DNA from: Paraliomyxa sp041600735
GTDB taxonomy: Bacteria > Myxococcota_A > Polyangia > Nannocystales > Nannocystaceae
Assembly: GCA_041600735.1 (NCBI GenBank)
Contig: JBFIJN010000489.1
Location: 1-6,621 of the forward strand
DNA: 6,621 bases
Direction: 5' to 3'
Shown: in pieces, positions 1-6,500 of the stretch
How positions within the stretch are numbered: position 1 is the stretch's first letter
Layout of the letters: the number at the start of each line of letters is the position of its first letter
The notes under the pieces: generated by a model
Database searches by the model: none
What the model was told of the DNA's origin: nothing
Seen by the model: only the letters and a program-made list of their open reading frames with translations
Translations under genes and position numbers: made by a program

Positions 1-704
1 CCCCCGGCCACGATGCTGGGGTAGGCCCAGCCCCACGCGCCGCGGCGGCGAAACGTGTACTCGACCAGCGCCTGGATTTCGTACTCGTGCACGCCGGGGC
101 GCACGGCCTGCATGGCGGCAACATGGGCCTCGGTGGAGATCTCCACGCCCGTGCGCATCACGGCCAGCTCCTCGGGGGTCTTGAGCAGGCGCATCTCGGC
201 GAGCAAGGGCTCGGGGTCGCACAGCGTGGCCGGGCCGAGCGTGGCCTTGCGACCGGTCCGCACCTTGGCGAGCACGCGATGCAGCCGGGCTTCGCGGCTG
301 GGGTGGCGGCCGAACGCGTAGTAGAGCACGTCGACATCGGCGAGCAGGCGCGCGAGCTGGGTGTCGAGGTCGGGCAGCGGCCAGGCGAAGTCGGCCCCGA
401 AGTGCTCCTTGACGCCCTCGACGCCGTACCGCACGCCGGTCCAGGTCTCGCGCTCGCGATCGCGGGGCAGCACGAACATGTGGAAGCCGGGGTCCTCGCC
501 GTCGCGCTTGATCAGCAGCCAGGCGTCGGGCTCGGGGAATCCACACAGATAGTAGAAGTCGGAGTGGGGCCGGAACGGGAAGTGGGTGGTATTGGAGCGC
601 ACCACCTCGCGGTGGGTGGGCAGCAGCAGTGCGCCCCCGGGAGGTAGCTGGTCGAGCACGCGGCGCCGGCGCTCGGCAAAGGTCGTCTGGGGCAGCTGCA
701 GCAT
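1..704 (-). CDS. pepP: Xaa-Pro aminopeptidase (PepP type), N-terminal half, cut by window edge
   Basis: Metal-dependent cytosolic exopeptidase that removes an N-terminal residue preceding proline. The visible 234 residues line up with E. coli PepP by recall: an early FAERRRRVLDQLPPG matching FQRRRQALVEQMQPG, then PHSDFYYLCGFPEPDAWLL matching QNSDFWYFTGFNEPEAVLV, and later LLAEMRLLKTPEELAVMR matching VVHEMRLFKSPEEIAVLR. This covers the AMP_N domain (about residues 3-135) and the beginning of the M24 'pita-bread' catalytic domain. The catalytic Asp/His/Glu metal ligands lie beyond the left edge, so activity cannot be judged. The full protein would be about 430-440 residues. I chose the ATG at 702-704 because it has an AGGG site and puts the conserved Phe at residue 9, as in E. 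coli. An in-frame ATG at 726-728 would add 8 residues but has no ribosome binding site. The gene is divergent from the EIIA gene. Confidence 0.93.
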   Translation of the reverse strand, partial: MLQLPQTTFAERRRRVLDQLPPGGALLLPTHREVVRSNTTHFPFRPHSDFYYLCGFPEPDAWLLIKRDGEDPGFHMFVLPRDRERETWTGVRYGVEGVKEHFGADFAWPLPDLDTQLARLLADVDVLYYAFGRHPSREARLHRVLAKVRTGRKATLGPATLCDPEPLLAEMRLLKTPEELAVMRTGVEISTEAHVAAMQAVRPGVHEYEIQALVEYTFRRRGAWGWAYPSIVAG

Positions 705-710
705 CGAATT

Positions 711-714
711 CCCT
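711..714 (-). promoter_or_regulatory. Probable ribosome binding site of pepP
   Basis: AGGG on the minus strand, 6 nt before the ATG at 702-704. The alternative in-frame ATG at 726-728 has no purine-rich stretch in front of it, so this site decides the start. Confidence 0.5.
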
Positions 715-754
715 GGTTGTTCCGCCATGGTACGCGCTGCACGCGGGGGCTACG

Positions 755-907
755 AGGACCCGCCCGAAGGTCGTGCTGCACCTGCCCGAAGGTCGTGCGC
801 ACCTGCCCGATGCTGCACCTGCCCGAAGGTCGTGCGCACCTGCCCGAAGGTGCCGAGGGCCTGCCCGAAGGTCGTGCACGCCCGCAGGACCTGCCCGAAG
901 GTCGTGC
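755..907. repeat. Degenerate tandem repeat array, about 21-bp period
   Basis: Five exact copies of the 15-mer GCCCGAAGGTCGTGC start at 762, 784, 821, 863 and 893. Degenerate copies start at 805 (GCCCGATGC) and 842 (GCCCGAAGGTGC), and a weaker one at 880 (GCCCGCAGG). Steps between starts are 22, 21, 16, 21, 21 and 30 bp, so the basic unit is about 21 bp, with linkers resembling GCACCT or AGGACCT. The first and last copies also share the preceding AGGACC (755 and 886). Several units carry an inverted repeat (GCAC...GTGC or ACCT...AGGT), so single-stranded forms could fold into small hairpins. The steps of 22 and 16 break any reading frame, so this is not a protein repeat. The array lies between two divergent genes, starting about 50 bp upstream of the pepP start. 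Its function is unknown: a cluster of protein-binding sites, an expanded dispersed repeat or replication slippage are all possible. Confidence 0.85.
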
Positions 908-977
908 CGCCTCCTACCCTCCGAACGTTGTACCCCCCCTCGCCAGGCCATGAAGACCGATCTATAAGCCGGTCCCG

Positions 978-1550
978 ATGCCCACCACCGCACGTCGTGC
1001 CGCCGACCCCGAGCCCTGGCCGCTGGCTGGAGCCATGCCGAAGGTGGAGTCACCTGCGGTGCAGAGCGGGTTCGCTCCGGGTGCGACGCCGGTGCCGTTG
1101 CTGGTCGAGCGTCTCGCCCCCACGGCCGTCGCGGCGCGTCGCTCGATGCGAGACAAGGATCGCTTGTTCACCGAGCTCGCCGCGCTGCTGGCCGACGCTG
1201 CGCCCTCGGTCTCCGCGGCGCAGGTCGAGCACGAGCTCCGCGAGCGCGAGTCGGTGTTCACCACCGCGATGGGCCACGGCATCGCGATCCCCCACGCCAC
1301 CATCCCCGGCCTGCCGTGCACGCTGATGGGCGTGATGACCCTGACCACGCCGATCGACTTCGGCCAAGACGCCGACGGACCCGTCGACGTGTGCTTCTGC
1401 CTGGTGGGGCCGCCGTGCGATCGCTCGGCGCACCTGCACCTGCTGGCCGAGATCGCCGGCGCGGTGATGGACTCGGACCTCGTCGAGCGCATGCGCGCCG
1501 CGAGCACCACGGGCGCGCTGCTCGAGGTGCTCGGTCGCCCGCGCGGGTGA
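978..1550 (+). CDS. PTS EIIA domain protein (fructose/mannitol/PtsN-type)
   Basis: A phosphocarrier domain of the EIIA-2 family that takes a phosphoryl group from HPr or NPr on a histidine. Stand-alone members often regulate rather than transport sugar. The domain covers about residues 40-188. The signature GHGIAIPHA places the phosphorylatable histidine at residue 106. A second conserved segment, HLHLLAEIA (His152 onward), matches the family's HLxLLA motif. The first 35 or so residues are proline/alanine-rich and do not belong to the fold, so the start is uncertain. The ATG at 978 has no clear ribosome binding site. A GTG at 1059 lies 9 nt after GGAG (1046-1049) and would give a compact protein of about 163 residues; the ATG at 1035 is also possible. 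No HPr, enzyme I, EIIB/C or rpoN gene is in the window, so a regulatory role like that of PtsN is inferred from isolation only. I assign no gene symbol. Confidence 0.85.
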   Translation: MPTTARRAADPEPWPLAGAMPKVESPAVQSGFAPGATPVPLLVERLAPTAVAARRSMRDKDRLFTELAALLADAAPSVSAAQVEHELRERESVFTTAMGHGIAIPHATIPGLPCTLMGVMTLTTPIDFGQDADGPVDVCFCLVGPPCDRSAHLHLLAEIAGAVMDSDLVERMRAASTTGALLEVLGRPRG

Positions 1551-1835
1551 GGTCGCACGAGAACGCGAACGCGAGCAGCTCGGCGAACGCCATGCCGCTG
1601 GCGGGTGATCGCGCCGTCGGGGTCGCGCTCGGGGTAGGCCACATCGGGATCGATCGGCACCCCGCAAGCACCACCCTCGATGATCGCGTCGATCTGGGTC
1701 TGCAGCTGATCGAGCCCGTCGAGGTGACGATCGAGCACGCGGAGCCAGGCCTTGCAGTTGCCGACCACCTTGCCGACCCAGCGATGCAGAAGATCCGCTA
1801 CCTCGACGAGCAGATCGACGATCTCGGTCGGGCAA
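1543..1835 (-). pseudogene. Frameshifted, truncated remnant of a DUF1552-like gene
   Basis: On the minus strand, from about 1835 down to 1600, one frame reads as a plausible protein that includes VLDRHLDGLDQLQTQIDAI and then CGVPIDPDVAYPERDPDG. The reading then changes frame near 1591-1600 and continues as MAFAELLAFAFSCDLTR, ending at 1543. This order (a helix ending in an HLxxLxxLxxxL pattern, a Cys-x-x-Pro linker, then an AFxCDLTR helix) resembles the C-terminal part of DUF1552 proteins, secreted proteins common in myxobacteria and planctomycetes. The family match is from memory. An intact gene would continue with V or another hydrophobic residue after DLTR, but here the sequence enters the end of the EIIA gene in antisense. 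No start codon or N-terminal region is recognisable upstream of 1835. The upper boundary is approximate. The opposite strand is also open here, so a chance reading cannot be excluded. Confidence 0.5.
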
Positions 1836-2119
1836 GAACGTCCCTCGACGCGAAGACGCGGCTGCGCCCCTCCGGCAGTCAGTCCTACTTCAGGTGGCGC
1901 CGGCGGCACGGAGCCCAGGCCCGATTGGGCCAGCGCAGCTCACCCCGTTCACGAGCCGCTCGGGCCCATGTCCGCAGTCGCTAGGGCAGGAAGCATACAC
2001 ACTAGCGGGCCGCGACCTATGGCAGGACTTCGTCCAGTTCATCCGTCACTCGCCGAATGTGAACGGTATGGAAATCTGGTACCGTTTCCGCTGGACGAGT
2101 CGGCAACGGGTCGACCACG
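1836..2119. other. Stretch without a confident gene
   Basis: No start codon with a good ribosome binding site and no recognisable protein family were found on either strand. A plus-strand frame from about 2005 to 2100 reads RDLWQDFVQFIRHSP and then MEIWYRFRW, with fairly high GC at third positions. It could be a decayed or frameshifted beginning of the small gene at 2120. Two inverted repeats occur: CGCTAG/CTAGCG (1979-1984 and 2002-2007), and the stronger one at 2062-2086 listed separately. A promoter for the 2120-3501 unit presumably lies here, but I see no convincing -35/-10 pair. Confidence 0.5.
2062..2086. repeat. Interrupted palindrome upstream of the small ORF/lipoprotein unit
   Basis: AACGGTA at 2062-2068 and its exact reverse complement TACCGTT at 2080-2086 are separated by 11 bp. 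The whole element is 25 bp and ends 33 bp before the ATG at 2120. The arms are centred 18 bp apart, which is not a whole number of helical turns. Size and position suit an operator for the downstream pair, but no regulator gene is adjacent. It has no T-run, so it is not a terminator. Confidence 0.35.
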
Positions 2120-2401
2120 ATGACCGTCGACTCTTGCAACATCGCGCTCGAGCGGGGCGTGACTGGGCTCTCGCCCCGGCACGGACTCTACGAGATCGAG
2201 GCAGGGCGCGCACGATTCGTCGTTGGCGCGACCGGTGTTGGAAGCGGTGCCAGCCTAAGAGCCATCAACACTTCGACGATCTCGCTGCGCGAGACGGATG
2301 CGGGGTGGTACCTGCTGCCGTTCTCGATCGGTTACGTCGACGCCGAAGGCAAGACATGGACGCTCACCATCAACCAGACCCAATGGTCGTTCGCGCAGTG
2401 A
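2120..2401 (+). CDS. Small hypothetical protein, coupled to the downstream lipoprotein
   Basis: I do not recognise a family for this 93-residue product. It has no signal peptide, membrane segment or metal-binding motif. The alternation of hydrophobic and polar residues in stretches such as ARFVVGATGVG, STISLRETDAGWYLLPFSIGYV and KTWTLTINQTQWSF suggests a mostly beta-strand fold. Codons favour G or C at position 3, as in real genes here. The TGA stop (2399-2401) overlaps the GTG start of the lipoprotein gene (2398-2400), a typical translational coupling arrangement and the best argument that it is real. The ATG at 2120 has only a weak GGG (2108-2110) before it. The frame is open back to 2063, where a TGA (2060-2062) closes it, and I see no better start. 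The upstream frame around 2005-2100 might be part of the same gene if a frameshift has occurred. Confidence 0.6.
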   Translation: MTVDSCNIALERGVTGLSPRHGLYEIEAGRARFVVGATGVGSGASLRAINTSTISLRETDAGWYLLPFSIGYVDAEGKTWTLTINQTQWSFAQ

Positions 2402-3501
2402 AGGTCGCGAGGGTGCTCGCGATCCTTCCCGCCTTGGCGGGCCTGGGGGGCTGCGGGGAACCGACTCCACTTCCCCCCGTCACGTGGAGCGGGGATCACC
2501 TCGACTACGGTGAAATCGGGGAGGTTCCACTTCTGTGCGGCGGCACGCTCTCGTACATGGACGAGCTCGTGGGGATCATTCAAGAGCGAGCTCAGGCCGA
2601 TCCCGAGCAGCGTGCCGTGTACTACTTCGCACCCGAGGGGTGGGAGGACGAGTGGTGCGCGGGGGATGGGTATGGTTGCGCGCGTGGCACCGTCGCATTT
2701 GGACGAGGCGTCCCGCTCGAGCACGAGCTGGTCCATACTGCTCTTTACGGAGCAGTGGGGCACGGGGATAGAGTCCTCGGAGAAGGAATCGCCGAGGCAT
2801 GGGGCTCGTTCCTGTCCGAGGATCCACCGTTCGAGGGTGACATCTCCGAAATGCTGAGGGACGCGTCGGGGCGGCTCGAGACCAGGTTCTACCTCCGAGC
2901 GGGACACTTCGTCTCGTACTTGATGAACGCGTTCGGCACCGCGGCAGTCCTGGATGTGATGGCAATGACGCCGGTCGACGCGACCGAGCAGCAGCTGGAG
3001 AGTGCCTTCCTGTCCGTGTTCGGCATGGACATCGACGGCATCGTCTCGGCCTACGCCGAGTACCCTGAGTGCCACTCCAAGGCCTACTCCGAGGCGGTGT
3101 GGGCCTGTACCACGCTCCCGTCGTTGGGTACGATCGACACGAGCCGCGAGCTGGAGGTCGACCTCCGCGTCACCCTCGATTGCACCGACGACATGACCAT
3201 CGGCTCGGATGCCCGCGGGCTATCGATGGCGGCGGAACAGCCGGACGAGATGTGGCAGTGGGTGGCGTTCGACGTCGTGGAGACCTCGGGCTGCACCCTC
3301 CTGCAGGCCGAGGCTTCAGCAGCGGGCCGGATCGAAATCATGCGCTGTGACATCGGTTGTCCAGGGGTCTACCAGGAGTTCTCCGTGCCGGCCGCTGGCA
3401 TCGCCGAGGGCAGGTGGCTCGATCTCGAGCCGGGCCACTACGTCGCTCGACTCACCCGCGAACTCGACTCGCCGGGCTTTGTGAGCGCGCACTGCTTCTG
3501 A
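2398..3501 (+). CDS. Lipoprotein with HExxH zinc-peptidase signature (gluzincin-like), hypothetical
   Basis: A 367-residue protein when read from the GTG at 2398. Residues 1-19 form a lipoprotein signal: a Lys near the start, a hydrophobic core VLAILPALAGL, then the lipobox LGGC with Cys19 as lipid anchor, so it should be attached to the membrane on the periplasmic or outer side. Residues 109-113 are HELVH, followed 16 residues after His113 by the Glu of GEGIAE (Glu129, Glu133). HExxH followed by EGxAE is how peptidase-MA-type gluzincins supply two His and one Glu as zinc ligands. The substrate is unknown. About residues 245-367 look beta-rich with several cysteines (Cys262, 299, 317, 321, 366), perhaps a separate binding domain. 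An ATG at 2383 would add five residues before the signal. I prefer GTG because it overlaps the previous stop as GTGA and leaves a standard signal length. It converges with the RND gene, 6 bp apart. Confidence 0.85.
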   Translation: MKVARVLAILPALAGLGGCGEPTPLPPVTWSGDHLDYGEIGEVPLLCGGTLSYMDELVGIIQERAQADPEQRAVYYFAPEGWEDEWCAGDGYGCARGTVAFGRGVPLEHELVHTALYGAVGHGDRVLGEGIAEAWGSFLSEDPPFEGDISEMLRDASGRLETRFYLRAGHFVSYLMNAFGTAAVLDVMAMTPVDATEQQLESAFLSVFGMDIDGIVSAYAEYPECHSKAYSEAVWACTTLPSLGTIDTSRELEVDLRVTLDCTDDMTIGSDARGLSMAAEQPDEMWQWVAFDVVETSGCTLLQAEASAAGRIEIMRCDIGCPGVYQEFSVPAAGIAEGRWLDLEPGHYVARLTRELDSPGFVSAHCF

Positions 3502-3507
3502 CGAGCG

Positions 3508-6500
3508 CTACTCGGCCGGCGGCGTGCGAGGTCGCCCCGCTTCGGGATCGACCTGCGCGGGCGACCACTCGGGTGGCGCCGACTCGTCGACTTGGGTCGC
3601 ATTCTCGTCGCGGATCCCCACCAACCCGCGGAGATCCTCGATGACCATGTAGAGCGCGGGCACGACCAGCAGCACGATGAAGGTCGCGAACAGCACCCCA
3701 AACGCCAGGCTGATCGCCATGGGGATCAAGAATCGCGCCTGCACCGAGGTCTCGGAGATCATCGGCACGAGCCCGAAGAACGTGGTGAGCGAGGTCAGCA
3801 GGATCGCGCGGATGCGACCGGAGGCGCCGTCGAGCACGGCCTCGAACGAGGGCTTGCCGAGGCTGCGCTCGCGGTTGACCGCGTCGATGAGCACGAGCGA
3901 GTCGTTGACCACCACGCCCGAGAGCGCGACCAAGCCCATCGCGCTCATGATGCTGAGCCCGTAGCCGAGGCCCACGTGGCCGAGCACGGCGCCCACGAAG
4001 CCGAACGGGATCACGGCCATGATGATGAGCGGCTGGATGTAGCTGCGGAACGGCACCGCGAGCAGCCCGTAGATCACCAGCAGCGCGAACAAGAAGCCCT
4101 TGCCGAGCGCAGCGAACGACTCGGCCTGCTCGCGCTGCGCCCCGGCGAGGCCGATCTCGAGGTTGGGGTGGTCGGCCTTCAGCGTGGGGAAGATCTGCTT
4201 GTCGAGATCCTCGAGCACCTGGCGCGAGGAGTCGACGCCCACCGCGAGCTCGGCCGACACGGTGACCGTGCGCTGGCCGTCCTCGCGATAGATCGCGGTC
4301 GCGGCCTGACCACGCTCGAGCTCGGCCACGTAGTGAAGCGGGATCTCGCCGCCCCGCGGGGTGCGGATCAGCAGCGAGTCGAGGTCGTACTCGGAGCTGC
4401 GCTGCGCCTCGGGCAGCCGCACCATGATCTTGAGCTCGTTGCGGCCCCGCTGCTCGCGCAGCGCCTCGGCCCCGTAGAAGCTCGAGCGCAGCTGCTGGGC
4501 GATGTCGCTGCTCGTGAGCCCGAGGTTGCGGGCCTGTGGGCGCAGGCGAAAGTCGAGCTGAGGCTTGCCCGAGGCGTACTCGTTGTTGATGTTGCGCAGC
4601 GCGGGGTACGAGCGCAGCACCTCCTCGATCTGCTCGGAGACGTCGGCGAGCAGCTCGGTGTCGGGGTGCATGAGCTGCACCGCGACCGCCTGGCCCGCAC
4701 CGGGGCCGGCCGTGCTCGAGAACGCGATCGCCTCGAGCCCCGCGATCGGAGGCGTGAGCGCTTGCCAGCGCGCCGCGAAGGCCTCGGCATCGAAGCTGCG
4801 CTGCTGCGAGGGCAAGAGCGCGACCTCGATCGCCACGAGATGGCTGCCCACCTCGGCCGCGCCGGCGGCAGGGCCCTGCTGCGGCGCGCCCTGGCCCACG
4901 CGGGTGAACACGCCGCGGACTCCGTCGGCACCGAACTCTTCGATCGTGGCCTGCAGCCCTACCTCGAGCTGCTCGCGGACGGCCTCGGTGCTCTCGAGTG
5001 CCGCGCCGTAGGGCAGCCGCGCCTGCGCGGTCACGAGGTCACCGGGGAGCTGCGGGAAGAAGTTGAACGGCAGCTTGCCGCTGGCCACGTAGCCCACGGT
5101 GAGGATGAACATCGCGGTCGCGGTCGCGAACGTGATGTAGCGATGGCGCACCAGCACCGTGGCCGTGGGTCGGTACAAGCGCTGCGTGGTCCACTCGAGC
5201 GCCCTCGCGACCGCGAGCCGCAGCGTGGTCGGTAGCCCCAGCAGCCCCCGGCGAGGCAGGCGTCGCGGGCCAAGGTGCGCAAGATGCGCAGGCAGCACGA
5301 AGAACGACTCGAACAGCGAGATCAGCAGCACCGCCACGACGACGGTGGGGATCATCTGGAACACCTTGCCCATCGTGCCCGGCACGAAGAACAGCGGCGC
5401 GAACGCGGCCACGGAGGTGAGGATCGAGAAGGTGACCGGCATCGCCATCTCGCGCGCGGCCAGGATCGCGGCCTGCTTGGGCGCGTGCCCCTCGTCCATC
5501 AGCGAGAACGTGCGATCGCCCACCACGATCGCGTCGTCGACCACCATGCCCAGCGTCACGATGAACGCGAACAGCGTGATCATGTTGATCGACAGCTCGG
5601 TGCTGCCCAGCACGAGGAACGCGGCGAGGAACGAGATCGGGATCCCCGACGACACCCAGAACGCGAGCCGCAGATCGAGGAACAGCGCGAGGATGATGAG
5701 CACCATCACCAGACCGCTGGCCGCATTGCGCATCAGCAGATCGATGCGGGCCTCGAGCACCTCCGAGTCGTCGTTCCACACGTTGACGTGGATGCCCGCG
5801 GGGAGCCGCTCGCGCAGCGTGTCGGCGTAGGCGCGCACGGCCTTCGCGACCGCGGTGGGGGTCTCGTCGCCCACGCGATAGGCGGTGAGCCGCACCGCGG
5901 GGCGGCCATCGAACAGCGAGTATTGATCGGTGTCCTCGTAGCCGTCGTGGATCGTGGCGATGTCGCCGAGCTGCACCTGGCCGCCGCCGGCCGTGCCCCG
6001 CAGCACCAGATCTTCGAGCTCGTGGCCCACGCGGCGACGGTCGGAGACCCGCACCAGGATCTCGCCCTTGCTGGTATCGATGCCGCCGCCGGGCAGCTCG
6101 AGCGAGGCCGAGGTGATCTCGGCCGCCACCTGGCGCAGCGTGAGCCCATACTGCTGGAGCACCTCGCGTGACACCTCCACGGCGATCTCGAGCGGGGGCA
6201 CGCCCTCGAGCTCGATCTGCGTGACCGAGTCGGTGGCCAGCAGCTCGCGGCGCGCGGTCTCGGCGAGATCGTGCAGCGTGCGGAGGTCTTGGTCGCCCGA
6301 GATGATGAGCGACACCACCTGCCGCCGCCGCTTGGCGAGGCTCACCGTGGGCTGCTCGGCCTGCTCGGGGAACGTGGTGATGCGATCGACCTCGTTCTTG
6401 ACGTCGGCGAGCACCTGGTCGGGCTCGGCGTCGAGCATCAGCTCGATCGAGACGGTGCCCGAGCCCTCGCGCGCGGTGGACTTGATGCGCTTGACGCCAT

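Noticed and set aside
755..907. CRISPR array
   Set aside because: The repeats are 15 bp with linkers of only about 6 bp that themselves repeat. There are no unique spacers and no cas genes.
963..968. TATAAG as a -10 box for the EIIA gene
   Set aside because: No -35-like element at suitable spacing; TTGTAC at 928-933 is too far away.
586..1326. Plus-strand reading with a CPKVV repeat over the 21-bp array
   Set aside because: It is antisense to pepP at its left end and out of frame with EIIA at its right end. The repeat steps are not all multiples of three. No ribosome binding site or family match.
1538..1547. Terminator for the EIIA gene
   Set aside because: CCCGCGCGGG is a palindrome but lies inside the coding sequence, has no loop and is not followed by a T-run.
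962..1909. Minus-strand reading taken as one intact gene of 315 residues
   Set aside because: Below about 1600 it is antisense to the EIIA gene and loses protein-like composition. Only the upper part, after a frame change, resembles a family.
1979..2007. Inverted repeat CGCTAG/CTAGCG
   Set aside because: Six-base arms with a 17-bp gap are expected by chance at this scale, and nothing else supports a site.
1894..3501. A single long plus-strand reading of 535 residues that includes the lipoprotein
   Set aside because: The part from about 2105 to 2380 is arginine-rich and looks like the shadow of the small ORF in the next frame. A clear lipoprotein signal and lipobox begin at 2398, so the upstream part is not the same protein.
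3592..5235. Long plus-strand open reading antisense to the RND gene
   Set aside because: Arg/Glu/His/Leu-rich composition typical of the antisense of a GC-rich gene; the minus strand is unambiguously an RND permease.
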